A stretch of DNA of 64,000 nt from Bin5 sp965261695 (GTDB taxonomy: Bacteria > Chloroflexota > Anaerolineae > Caldilineales > Caldilineaceae). The DNA lies in assembly GCA_965261695.1 (NCBI GenBank), contig OZ253474.1:3720001-3784000 (forward strand), written 5' to 3'. Of the stretch, positions 25,301 through 33,607 are shown one piece after another. The notes under the pieces were generated by a model, which saw only the letters and a program-made list of their open reading frames with translations, did no database searches and was not told the origin of the DNA. The position numbers and the translations under genes were made by a program. How positions within the stretch are numbered: the first letter of the stretch is position 1; each line of letters starts with the position of its first letter.

Positions 25301-28300
25301 CGTCTCCGCAAAGCTACCTGTAAGTAATGACCCGCTCTTGTGGGTGACGCTCAACGGCAATCTGTTCGAAGGTGTGGATCGGGACTCAGGAGCAATAGAC
25401 GGCTCGCCCACGGGTTTGACGGTGGATCGCAGAGATCCTTGCGCGCCTCGAGCCGGCTTCGATGCCAGGACCTTCTCGGTGACAGAGGGCGAGGTGGTGG
25501 CGGTGACGGTGAGTCTGGAGCTGGCAGCAGTTGAGGCTGTTACGATTCCGATCGCGGTTACGCACAACGGCGGCGCGAGCGCTGCCGACTACAGCCTGGA
25601 GCCTGCCAGTTCCAGCTTGACATTTGACATTGGGGAGGTGTCGAAGCCGTTCACCATAACGGCGACGGACGACAGCGACAATGACGACGGCGAGAGTCTG
25701 ACGCTGCGCTTCGGCACGCTGCCCGCTGGGGTCAATGCGGGCGGCCCGGCCACGGCGACGGTGAACATCACCGATAACGACGTGCCTTCTGTGACGGTGC
25801 GCTATGAGCAGGCGTCGTACACTGTTGGTGAGGGCAGCAGCGAAGTCATCAAGGTCATCCTGAGCGCAGTTCCGGAGCGGAGCGTGACGATCCCGATCAT
25901 TAGGACCAACCAGGGCGGGGCAACTGATGGCGACTATTCGGGTGTGGCGGCCAACGCGAGTGTAACGTTCAACAGCGACGAAACCGAAAAGATCATTACG
26001 TTTACGGCGACCGACGACAGTGTGGACGATGACGGCGAGTCGGTGCTACTGAGCTTTGGCACGCTGCCCACGGGGGTGAGCGCGGGCAGCCTGGCCACGG
26101 CGACGGTGAACATCACTGACGACGACGTGCCGACGGTGACGGTGAGATATGAGCAGGCGTCGTACACTGTTGGTGAGGGCAACAGCGAAGACATAAAGGT
26201 CATCCTCAGCGCAGATCCGGAGCGGACGGTGACGATTCCGATTCCCAGGAGCAACCAGGTCGGCGCAGGCAACGGTGACTATTCGGGTGTGCCGACCAGT
26301 CTGACGTTCAACAGCGGCGACACGGAGAAGAGTTTCACCTTCACGGCTGTGCAGGACATTGTTGACGATGACGGCGAGTCGGTGCTACTGAGCTTTGGCA
26401 CGCTGCCCACGGGGGTGAGCGCGGGCAGCCCGGCCACGGCGACGGTGAACATCACTGACGACGACGTGCCGACGGTGACGGCGCGCTATGAGCAGTCGAT
26501 CTACACTGTGGCGGAGGGCAGCAGCGTAGTCATCAAGGTCATCCTGAGCACAGATCCGGAGCGGACGGTGACGATTCCGATTCCCAGGAGCAACAAGGAC
26601 GGCGCAGGCAACGGCGACTATTCGGGTGTGCCGACCAGTCTGACGTTTAACAGCGGCGACACGGAGAAGAGCTTCACCTTCACGGCTGTCCAGGACAGTG
26701 TTGACGATGACGGCGAGTCGGTATTACTGAGCTTCGGCACGCTGCCTGCGGACGTGAGTTTGGGGATCAATGGCGAGTCGACGGTGAACATCACCGATGA
26801 CGACGTGCCTTCTGTGACGGTGCGCTATGAGCAGTCGAGCTACACTGTTTCTGAGGGCAGCAGCGAAGTCATCAAGGTCATCCTCAGCGCGGATCCGGAG
26901 CGGAGCGTGACGATTCCGATCAGCAAGGCCAACCAGGGCGGTGCCACGGATGGCGACTACTCAGGCGTGCCGGCCAACGCGAGTGTAACGTTCAACAGCG
27001 GCGACACCGAAAAGAGCATTACGTTTGCGGCGACCGACGACAGTGTGGACGATGACGGCGAGTCGGTGTTACTGGGCTTTGGCACGCTGCCCACGGGCGT
27101 GAGTTTGGGGATCAACGGCGAGTCGACGGTGAACATCACCGATGACGACGTGCCTTCTGTGACGGTGCGCTATGAGCAGGGGTCGTACACTGTTGGTGAG
27201 GGCAGCAGCGTTGACGTCAAGGTCATCCTGAGCGCGGATCCGGAGCGGAGCGTGACAGTTCCGATCAGCAGGACCAACCAGGGCGGGGCAACTGATGGCG
27301 ACTATTCGGGCGTGCCGGCCAACGCGAGTGTAACGTTCAACAGCGACGAAACCGAAAAGATCATTACGTTTACGGCTACCAACGACAGTGTGGACGATGA
27401 CGGCGAGTCGGTGCTACTGGGCTTCGGCACGCTGCCTACGGGCGTGAGTTTGGGGATCAACGGCGAGTCGACGGTGAACATCACCGATGACGACCTGCCT
27501 TCTGTGACGGTGCGCTATGAGCAGGGGTCGTACACTGTTGGTGAGGGCAGCAGCGAAGTCATCCAGGTCATCCTGAGCGCAGTTCCGGAGCGGACGGTGA
27601 CGATCCCGATCAACAAGGCCAACCAGGGTGGGGCAACCACTGACGACTATTCGGTCACGCCGACCAGTCTGACATTCAATAGTGTTGAAACCGAAAAGAG
27701 CATTACCTTTGCAGCTACCAACGACAGTGTGGACGATGACGGCGAGTCGGTGTTACTGAGCTTTGGCACGCTGCCCGCTGGGGTGAGCGCGGGCAGCCCG
27801 GCGACGGTGAACATCACCGATAACGACCTGCGGAGTGACCCCATCGCCGATCCCGACGATCCGGCGGTGACGGTCAGCTATAGGCAGGCGGCGTACAGTG
27901 TCGAAGAGGGCAGAATCGTAATCATCACGATCAAACTGAGCGCGGATCCGGAGCGGACGGTGACGATCCCGATCAGCAAGGCCAACCAGGGCGGGGCGAC
28001 TGATGCCGACTACACCGGCGTGTTTGCCGACACCAGCGTGACGTTCAACAGCGGTGAAACCGTGAAGTTCATTCCCTTTACTGCGATCAGCGACGGTGAG
28101 GACGATGACGGCGAGTCGGTGCTACTGGGCTTCGGGACGCTGCCGACGGGCGTGAGCGCGGAGACGCCTAGCGCGGCAACGGTGAACATCATCGATGTCG
28201 ACGTGCGGGCAGTGATGGTGCGCTATGAGCAGGGGTCGTACACTGTTGGTGAGGGCAGCAGCGAAGTCATCAAGGTCATCCTGAGCGCAGATCCGGAGCG

Positions 28301-28940
28301 GACGGTAACGATCTCGATCCGCACACTCGACCTAGGTGGGGCAACCACTGACGACTATTCGGTCGTGCCGACCAGTCTGACATTCAATAGTGGTGAAACC
28401 GAAAAGAGCATTACCTTTGCAGCGACCGACGACAGTGTTAACGATGACGGCGAGTCGGTAAGGCTGGGCTTTGGTACGCTGCCCACGGGAGTGAGCCGCG
28501 GGACCCACCGCGGGGCCACGGTGAACATCACCGACAACGACACAGGGCAGGCGCTGAACACTGTTTGCGGTGGGCCGGTCAGTAATTTGAAAGGTGTAGG
28601 CGCTTCGGAAACGCGTGTCCTCTTTAATTGGGGCCCACCGGCAGGAGGCTGTCGTCTGCAGACTTATATAGTCGAGTTTTCCGTTGGCAACGGTCCTGAA
28701 TGTGGAGCGGACGGCAGTTCCTCATTTGACTGGACAGGCAGTGTAAAAAGGGTTATGCGATTGCCCGCTTCTGGAATAAGTTTGACGATATGGGGAGGTC
28801 AGACTAACGGGCCAATTGACAATCTTCATGAAGGGGCTAGGCGCCACCTTCGCGTCAAGTCGGTTTTTGTCGACAGTAGCGAGTCAGCAACATTTTCGGG
28901 AGGTGTCTGCGCCAAGGTCCTATCGGAAGAGAATGAATAG
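22305..28940 (+). CDS. Giant surface mosaic protein: FN3, PT-rich repeats, Ig-like, LRR and nine Calx-beta domains
   Basis: 2211 residues. A hydrophobic signal/anchor (AAAAALLAAAAIISLILLI) is at about 18-36. Two FN3-like domains (about 75-165 and 345-430) share the SEDGVELSWTTVHGATRYEL segment and flank a Pro/Thr linker of 14 ten-residue repeats (PAATVTPTHT). An Ig-like domain (about 500-605) follows, then plant-type leucine-rich repeats (about 670-1010; LTGEIPSELGSLSELNWLLL), then nine Calx-beta units (about 1045-2080) starting VTVRYEQ.SYTVGEG and ending TVNITDDD, rich in Asp for Ca2+. The C-terminus is FN3-like and cysteine-containing. Probably anchored or exported and used in adhesion or binding polymers. 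aaggaaat precedes ATG 22305. Confidence 0.88.
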   Translation: MYLSLSVPSDRVDVYRAAAAALLAAAAIISLILLISRVQELGAEINSFRLSGGGPAARSSAAFAAEPTPTPSPTVAVLSAPVLTAQASEDGVELSWTTVHGATRYELLVRDSVNDWRQIGGDGLTGTTYTHIDLVAGTTYFYIIRAANADGETSAWSDQVSTATATATATPTPTPAATATPTPTPAATVTPTHTPAATATPTHTPAATVTPTHTPAATVTPTHTPAATVTPTHTPAATATPTHTPAATVTPTHTPAATVTPTHTPPATVTPTHTPAATVTPTHTPPATVTPTHTPAATVTPTHTPAATVTPTLTPTATTGQPSDSSAADPTPTPSPTVAAALAAPVLTAQASEDGVELSWTTVHGATRYELWVWDSVNDWRQIGGDSLTGTTYTHTDPAAGTTYFYTIRAANADGETSAWSDYVSTATAIPAHTPTATATPTHTPTATAATPTLTPTATTGQPSDSSQNDVTVKDDSGNEGNVGPGQTSEDKTRIEPRQGVTGPTVTIAGAEGVVVVGGDNQVNGASFDVTITFSENVGATFDHTDITVTSAQSLTATDVSASTAGLIYTATIRPTAGFSGAVTVQVPAAAAQNASNQGNQASNVFSATATMQSACVTGGAVSAGDEYAELARDCATLLGLHDELVGSATLSPAWSVSTPILTWQGINLEAMRVSHLLLEQQGLTGSLPAALGDLDGLTQLSLLGNTLTGEIPSELGSLSELNWLLLRSNQLSGVIPSELGALVKLNYLQLQSNSLTGPIPPEIGRLVKLKELRLSSNQLNGPIPPELGDLSALENLVIGNNQYESPLPATLTNLTGLTTLDVREGKLTGTLPDLGQMTSLQYVYLQENLLTGTIPESVTRLVSLKWLILSSNQLTGSILDFSGMMSLRSLVLDRNQLDGTVPSPVSDLPNLEEYVIHVNKFTGSIPTMSSVPKLRQAWFHCNQFSGEIPASFNNITSLTTLVFFDNQLTGEIPNLSSLVNLELLFLNHNHLEGNIPDTVSAKLPVSNDPLLWVTLNGNLFEGVDRDSGAIDGSPTGLTVDRRDPCAPRAGFDARTFSVTEGEVVAVTVSLELAAVEAVTIPIAVTHNGGASAADYSLEPASSSLTFDIGEVSKPFTITATDDSDNDDGESLTLRFGTLPAGVNAGGPATATVNITDNDVPSVTVRYEQASYTVGEGSSEVIKVILSAVPERSVTIPIIRTNQGGATDGDYSGVAANASVTFNSDETEKIITFTATDDSVDDDGESVLLSFGTLPTGVSAGSLATATVNITDDDVPTVTVRYEQASYTVGEGNSEDIKVILSADPERTVTIPIPRSNQVGAGNGDYSGVPTSLTFNSGDTEKSFTFTAVQDIVDDDGESVLLSFGTLPTGVSAGSPATATVNITDDDVPTVTARYEQSIYTVAEGSSVVIKVILSTDPERTVTIPIPRSNKDGAGNGDYSGVPTSLTFNSGDTEKSFTFTAVQDSVDDDGESVLLSFGTLPADVSLGINGESTVNITDDDVPSVTVRYEQSSYTVSEGSSEVIKVILSADPERSVTIPISKANQGGATDGDYSGVPANASVTFNSGDTEKSITFAATDDSVDDDGESVLLGFGTLPTGVSLGINGESTVNITDDDVPSVTVRYEQGSYTVGEGSSVDVKVILSADPERSVTVPISRTNQGGATDGDYSGVPANASVTFNSDETEKIITFTATNDSVDDDGESVLLGFGTLPTGVSLGINGESTVNITDDDLPSVTVRYEQGSYTVGEGSSEVIQVILSAVPERTVTIPINKANQGGATTDDYSVTPTSLTFNSVETEKSITFAATNDSVDDDGESVLLSFGTLPAGVSAGSPATVNITDNDLRSDPIADPDDPAVTVSYRQAAYSVEEGRIVIITIKLSADPERTVTIPISKANQGGATDADYTGVFADTSVTFNSGETVKFIPFTAISDGEDDDGESVLLGFGTLPTGVSAETPSAATVNIIDVDVRAVMVRYEQGSYTVGEGSSEVIKVILSADPERTVTISIRTLDLGGATTDDYSVVPTSLTFNSGETEKSITFAATDDSVNDDGESVRLGFGTLPTGVSRGTHRGATVNITDNDTGQALNTVCGGPVSNLKGVGASETRVLFNWGPPAGGCRLQTYIVEFSVGNGPECGADGSSSFDWTGSVKRVMRLPASGISLTIWGGQTNGPIDNLHEGARRHLRVKSVFVDSSESATFSGGVCAKVLSEENE
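22796..23262 (+). repeat. 30-bp tandem repeats coding the PT-rich linker
   Basis: About 14 copies of a 30-bp unit (of the form cagccacggtcacacccact plus catacgcctg), coding PAATVTPTHT with few variants (PPAT, PTPT, PTLT). Near-identity of copies implies recent expansion or gene conversion and makes linker length prone to change. Confidence 0.85.
25440..28550 (+). repeat. Nine ~345-bp tandem repeats coding Calx-beta domains
   Basis: Units begin with a shared gtgcgctatgagcagg-type segment and carry a common gacgatgacggcgagtcgg segment; the middle units are highly similar at nucleotide level while the first and eighth are more diverged. They code the Calx-beta array of the surface protein. Confidence 0.8.
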
Positions 28941-29684
28941 TAAAGACCGGATCGATCTGTCGCCTGAACATGAAATCGGCCAACTCTGACCTGTTCTCAG
29001 CGAGGCGTTCATTCAAAATGTATCCCCGGCTAACCGCAAACAGGGCCTGCCTGGCCCGGTATCTTGCCACGTCTTGTCCTGATCGTCCCCTACACTCAAA
29101 GAATCCCTGCTCTCGAGGCTGGTCTTGGCAGACTGGCCATTACAGAGTGCAAGGTCTGAGAGTACCTGAACCCCCTGGAATTCGGTTGACACGTTTACTT
29201 TCGCCAATGCGTCTTGCCTAGACTATAGTGTGATCAGTGGTCTTCGGGTGCGTGTATGTAGTACCTGATAGGGGTGCTACAGTTGGGCCGCTCGAGGGAA
29301 GTGTTGTGGTCGTCATGGGCAGCCGCTGTCTGATTCAGGATTTGCAGGATGGAGAGACATTTTGGATTGCTGTAGCACGCCTTTAATACTATTGGCGCCA
29401 TCTGCAGTGCCTGTCTTGACCCACGCGCCGAGAGCAGGGGCTAGGGCCTAGAGACCGGGAAGGGCTGTGAAGAACACCTTTTTTGATCCACGAAGGGGCA
29501 CGAAGAACACCTTAACACCTTTTTATCCGCGGAGGACGCGGAGGGGCACGGAGAACACCTTTGCCACCGCAGATTATGGTCGTAGAACACGAGTATCAGG
29601 CGAGAAACGGGCCAATGCTGCCCGCAGACGTCCTACATATGTCACATTTTGAATAGTTTTCACCAAATGTCAACGACCCCTAGC
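28941..29684. other. Gene-free spacer after the surface protein
   Basis: 744 bp with no convincing gene or terminator hairpin. The right part holds a short dispersed-type repeat (29488-29570) and leads into the heptamer array. Confidence 0.5.
29488..29570. repeat. cacgaaggggcacgaag-type intergenic repeat
   Basis: Imperfect tandem units: cacgaaggggcacgaagaac, then a variant with ggaggacgcggaggggcacg, each followed by aacacctt-like text. Simple purine-rich repeats of this style are common in bacterial spacers; no coding or RNA role is evident. Confidence 0.5.
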
Positions 29685-30375
29685 CGCCGACCACCGACTA
29701 CCGACCACCGACCACCGGCCACCGGCCACCGACCACCGACCACCGGCCACCGGCCACCGACCACCGGCCACCGACCACCGACCACCGACCACCGACCACC
29801 GGCCACCGACCACCGACCACCGACCACTGACCACTGACCACTGACCACTGACCACTGACCACCGACCACCGACCACCGACCACCGACCACTGACCACCGA
29901 CCACCGGCCACTGACCACCGACCACCGGCCACCGGCCACCGGCCACCGACCACCGACCACCGGCCACCGACCACCGACCACCGACCACCGACCACCGACC
30001 ACCGACCACTGACCACTGACCACTGACCACTGACCACCGACCACCGACCACCGACCACTGACCACTGACCACTGACCACTGACCACCGACCACCGACCAC
30101 CGACCACCGACCACCGACCACCGACCACCGACCACCGACCACCGACCACCGGCCACCGACCACTGACCACTGACCACTGACCACTGACCACCGACCACCG
30201 ACCACCGGCCACCGACCACCGACCACCGACCACCGACCACCGACCACCGACCACCGGCCACCGACCACTGACCACTGACCACTGACCACCGACCACCGAC
30301 CACCGACCACCGACCACCGACCACCGACCACCGACCACCGACCACCGACCACCGGCCACCGACCACCGACCACTG
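29685..30375. repeat. Large heptamer array (~98 copies of GACCACC-type unit)
   Basis: About 690 bp made almost only of 7-bp units: ccaccga, ccaccgg and ccactga in changing order. All three minus-strand frames are open because 7 is not a multiple of 3 and the units lack stops in that direction, which creates false long open frames (VVGGRWS-type). It ends 10 bp before the start of the beta-lactamase-like gene and leaves no room for a normal promoter or ribosome-binding site outside the array. Confidence 0.95.
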
Positions 30376-30385
30376 GGGTCAACCT

Positions 30386-31285
30386 ATGTCGCTTGAATCC
30401 GAGATTCGCCGTATTATAGAGGGCAGCGGCGCGCAGATGGGCGTCTGCGCCCGCCATCTGGAGTCGGGCCAGCAGGTCGACATCGACGCCGAGCGCATCT
30501 TTCCAATGTGCAGCGTTCTCAAGATCCCGGTGCTGGTGGAGGCGTTCCGCCAGATCGAAGAGGGCAGCTTTGCGCTTGATGACCGCTGGGGGTTGACCAC
30601 GGCGGAGAAGAATCTGCCCACCGGCATTCTCGTCTTCTTCGAGGACGGCCTCGCGCCGACCGTGCGCGATCTGCTGACGCTGATGATCATTATCAGCGAC
30701 AACACCGCCACCGACATGGTGATGCACCGCCTGGGAGAGGGCAGCGTGACGCGCACGATGCACAGCCTGGGCCTGACCGACATTCACGTGCCCATGACGA
30801 TCCGGGAAATATTCGACGACCTGCTTCCTTCCAGCGACCCCACGCAGGATATGCTGGCGCTCGCGACCGCGCCGCGCAAACGCGACGGACGCTGCTACAG
30901 CCTGGGCGCGGACAACGACGTGGGCACACCCGCCGCGCTGACAGCACTGTTGGCGCGCATCTGGCGGGGTGAGATCGTCAGCCGCGGCGCCTGTGACGCG
31001 ATGCTGGAGATCCTCCTCAAGCAGCAGCTCAACATCCGCCTGCCCCGCTATCTCCCGCCGGGGACGCCCTGCGCCCACAAGACCGGCACGCTGCCGGGAA
31101 TCCGCAACGACAGCGGCATCCTCTACGCCAGCCAAACCTCCCACGTGGCCGTCACTGTTTTCTCCCGCTGGAATGACGAAGCCGTAAGCGATGACCCGAT
31201 CGCCAGGAGTGAGAAACCCAACCAAATCGACGCTGCTTTTGGACGCATCGGGCGACTCCTGTACGACGCGTTCTGCAATGTCTGA
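30386..31285 (+). CDS. Class A beta-lactamase-like serine hydrolase (Beta-lactamase2 type)
   Basis: 299 residues. Catalytic motifs of the serine beta-lactamase/DD-peptidase fold are present and correctly spaced: SVLK at 43-46 (nucleophile Ser43 and Lys46), SDN at 104-106 and KTG at 232-234. An omega-loop Glu is not clear, so true beta-lactam hydrolysis is uncertain. No signal peptide: the protein starts MSLESEIRRIIEGSGAQMGV, suggesting a cytosolic amidase/esterase role. It is followed 9 bp later by a D-aminoacylase-like gene, which hints at joint handling of D-amino-acid-containing or N-acyl compounds. The start abuts the heptamer array. Confidence 0.85.
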   Translation: MSLESEIRRIIEGSGAQMGVCARHLESGQQVDIDAERIFPMCSVLKIPVLVEAFRQIEEGSFALDDRWGLTTAEKNLPTGILVFFEDGLAPTVRDLLTLMIIISDNTATDMVMHRLGEGSVTRTMHSLGLTDIHVPMTIREIFDDLLPSSDPTQDMLALATAPRKRDGRCYSLGADNDVGTPAALTALLARIWRGEIVSRGACDAMLEILLKQQLNIRLPRYLPPGTPCAHKTGTLPGIRNDSGILYASQTSHVAVTVFSRWNDEAVSDDPIARSEKPNQIDAAFGRIGRLLYDAFCNV

Positions 31286-31294
31286 CTGAATCCT

Positions 31295-32920
31295 ATGACC
31301 GATTCCACTACCCTGATCCGCAACGCACGCATCGTCGATGGCGCCGGCAACCCCTGGCGCTACGGCGACCTGCTCCTGTGCAACGACCGCATCGAGACCG
31401 TGGCCGCGCCGGGCGCAATCGCCGCCGAAGCGTGCGCTGAGGTGGTGGACGCCTCCGGCCTTGTCGCCTGCCCCGGCTTTATCGACATCCAGAGCCATTC
31501 GATCCTGTCGCTGATGATCGACGGGCGCTGCCTGTCCAAGATCACGCAGGGCGTAACCACCGAGATCATGGGCGAGGCCTGGACACCGGCGCCGGTCGCC
31601 GGCCGTCACACCGATCCGATGCCGAACTCGATCCTGCCGATGCCGATCAGCGACGCATGGCGCCAATCGATGCTGGATTGGGCGCGTTTCGGCGACTGGT
31701 TACAGGCTGTCGAAGCGGCGGGCGTCTCGCCCAACATCGGCTCTTTTCTGGGCGGCGGCACGCTGCGCCACGTCGGCAAGGGCATGGAGATGGGACGGCC
31801 CACTGCCGATGAACTGGCGTTGATGCGGCGCACGATGGCCGAGGCGATGGAGGACGGCGCCTTCGGCGTCTCCTACGCGCTGATCTACCCGCCGGACTCC
31901 TACACCGACACCGATGAACTGATCGAAATCTGCAAAGTCGTGAGCCGTTACCACGGCGTCTACATCACCCACATGCGCTCGGAAGCCGAGCGGCTGTTGG
32001 AGGGGCTGGAGGAGGCGTTGACGATCGGACGCCGCGCCGACTTGCCGGTGGAGATCTACCACCTGAAGGCGACCGGTACGGCCAACTGGCACAGGATGCC
32101 GTCCGCCATCGCCCGCATCGAGGAGGCGCGCGCGCACGGGCAGGACGTGACAGCCGATATGTACCCCTACGACGCCTCCGGCACCGGTCTCACCTCGCTG
32201 CTGCCGACCTGGACGGCCGCTGACGGCAAGTTTTTCAGCAACCTGGAGGATCCGGCCGTGCGGGCGCGCATCCGTGCGGAACTACTCGATGGCGCGGACG
32301 GCCATCGAAAACCCACGACCCGGGGAGGCGCCGCGGGCGTCATTCCGGTCGGCCTGTATAAGGCGGAGAACAGACGCTGCGCCGGCATGAACCTGGCGCA
32401 GATCGCCGCCGAAAGAGGGCAGGACTGGCTGGATTGCACGATCGATCTGCTGCGCTCGGAAGGGCAGCGCATCGGCACGATCTTCCTGTCGATCAGCGAG
32501 GAGAACCTGCGGGCGCAGCTGCCGCTACCGTGGATCAAGTTCGCCACCGACGCCCCCGGGCTGGATCCGGCCTGGGCCGCCGAACTCGGGCCGACCCATC
32601 CGCGCGCCTACGGCACTTACCCGCGCCTGTTGGGCAAATATGTGCGCGAGGAGCGCCTGCTCACGCTGGAGGATGCGGTGCGCAAGATGACCGGCGCGGT
32701 GGCCGACCGGCTGGGCCTGCGCAAGCGGGGTCAGCTGCGCACCGGCTTCTACGCCGATGTCGTTCTCTTCGATCCGCAGACTGTCGGCGACCGCGCCACC
32801 TTTGCCGATTCGCACCGGCTTTCCGCCGGCGTGCAGGATGTGTGGGTCAACGGCGAGCGTGTGCTTTGCAACGGCGCGCACACGGGCGCGACGCCGGGCC
32901 GGTTCGTCAGGAGGAGTTGA
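31295..32920 (+). CDS. N-acyl-D-amino-acid deacylase-like amidohydrolase
   Basis: 541 residues of the amidohydrolase superfamily, D-aminoacylase group. N-terminal beta sandwich strand ASGLVACPGFIDIQSHS, where the usual DxHxH metal motif reads DIQSHS, and GVTTEIMGEAWTPAP, where classical D-aminoacylases have a cysteine ligand near this point but here a glutamate. A later YHLKATG, KFATDAPG region and a C-terminal LRTGFYADVVLFDP strand complete the fold. Expected to hydrolyse N-acyl or dipeptide-like amides with metal ions in the cytosol. Follows the beta-lactamase-like gene closely, so probably co-transcribed. Confidence 0.85.
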   Translation: MTDSTTLIRNARIVDGAGNPWRYGDLLLCNDRIETVAAPGAIAAEACAEVVDASGLVACPGFIDIQSHSILSLMIDGRCLSKITQGVTTEIMGEAWTPAPVAGRHTDPMPNSILPMPISDAWRQSMLDWARFGDWLQAVEAAGVSPNIGSFLGGGTLRHVGKGMEMGRPTADELALMRRTMAEAMEDGAFGVSYALIYPPDSYTDTDELIEICKVVSRYHGVYITHMRSEAERLLEGLEEALTIGRRADLPVEIYHLKATGTANWHRMPSAIARIEEARAHGQDVTADMYPYDASGTGLTSLLPTWTAADGKFFSNLEDPAVRARIRAELLDGADGHRKPTTRGGAAGVIPVGLYKAENRRCAGMNLAQIAAERGQDWLDCTIDLLRSEGQRIGTIFLSISEENLRAQLPLPWIKFATDAPGLDPAWAAELGPTHPRAYGTYPRLLGKYVREERLLTLEDAVRKMTGAVADRLGLRKRGQLRTGFYADVVLFDPQTVGDRATFADSHRLSAGVQDVWVNGERVLCNGAHTGATPGRFVRRS

Positions 32921-32944
32921 GAGGGGGAGAGGCGATCGTGCGCT

Positions 32945-33508
32945 TTATTGGTCGGCCAAAGTCAACCGACGGGCGGCGTCGATACGGCTCAGTTCTTCAT
33001 CCAACCGCAGCCGGTGGAGTTCCATCCGCCAAACGGGGAGGGTGATGTTCAGATCAGCGATGCGCCGGTTCAGGTCGGCGATCTGCTGCTCCCACTGGAG
33101 CAGCGCGCGATTCCAATCGCTTCGGAGCGCCTCCGCATCGGTCTCAGGCGCTCTTGCGCGTGCGCGCGTCAGGTCCCAGTACTGTTGCATCGCCGCGCGC
33201 AATGCCTCGATCTCGGCCTGTAACGTTTTGCGGTCGCCGATCCAGGCGGGCGTCAGATCGTTGTCCTTGAGCAGCTTGTTGGCCATGCGCATGGCGGAAG
33301 GTTCGTTGGGGTGCTCGTTCAGGCGCATGGGCTGCCCCTGTCCCGGCAGGTTGTCGAAAGCGCCATTGGCGGCCGCCTCATTGAGTTGCTCGGTGACCAG
33401 GTCCTGCCACTCGTTCAGCCCCCGCGGTCGGGCGCGCCGCCGCGGAACAGCATCTGCGTCCGGCGAGAACGACTTCGCTCTTGCGCGTCCTTTTTCTTGC
33501 TCGTTCAT
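32945..33508 (-). CDS. DUF1992 (DnaJ-C28-like) domain protein
   Basis: 187 residues on the minus strand, converging on the amidohydrolase gene. The N-terminal half carries the DUF1992 hallmark: EQLNEAAANGAFDNLPGQGQ followed by MANKLLKDNDLTPAW. The rest is charged and helical (LRAAMQQYWDLTRARAR, LLQWEQQIADLNRRIADLN), probably coiled coil. The cellular role of this family is not established. Confidence 0.88.
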   Translation of the reverse strand: MNEQEKGRARAKSFSPDADAVPRRRARPRGLNEWQDLVTEQLNEAAANGAFDNLPGQGQPMRLNEHPNEPSAMRMANKLLKDNDLTPAWIGDRKTLQAEIEALRAAMQQYWDLTRARARAPETDAEALRSDWNRALLQWEQQIADLNRRIADLNITLPVWRMELHRLRLDEELSRIDAARRLTLADQ

Positions 33509-33607
33509 CCGTCGCCTCCATCCGCTCTGAGGTATGTGAACCCTATCACAATTGGTTTGGCTCGCCGAAATCGTGATTCAACTCGATTCATTTAAGGAGA
33601 GAAAACA

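Noticed and set aside
29685..30375. CRISPR-like or origin-type iterons
   Set aside because: Units are 7 bp with no spacers, no DnaA-box pattern and no replication gene next to them.
29660..31666. Very long minus-strand open frames (up to 668 codons) across the heptamer array and the beta-lactamase-like gene
   Set aside because: They consist of VVGGRWS-type translations of the 7-bp repeat joined to the antisense of a well-supported gene. Open in all frames because the repeat lacks stops on that strand.
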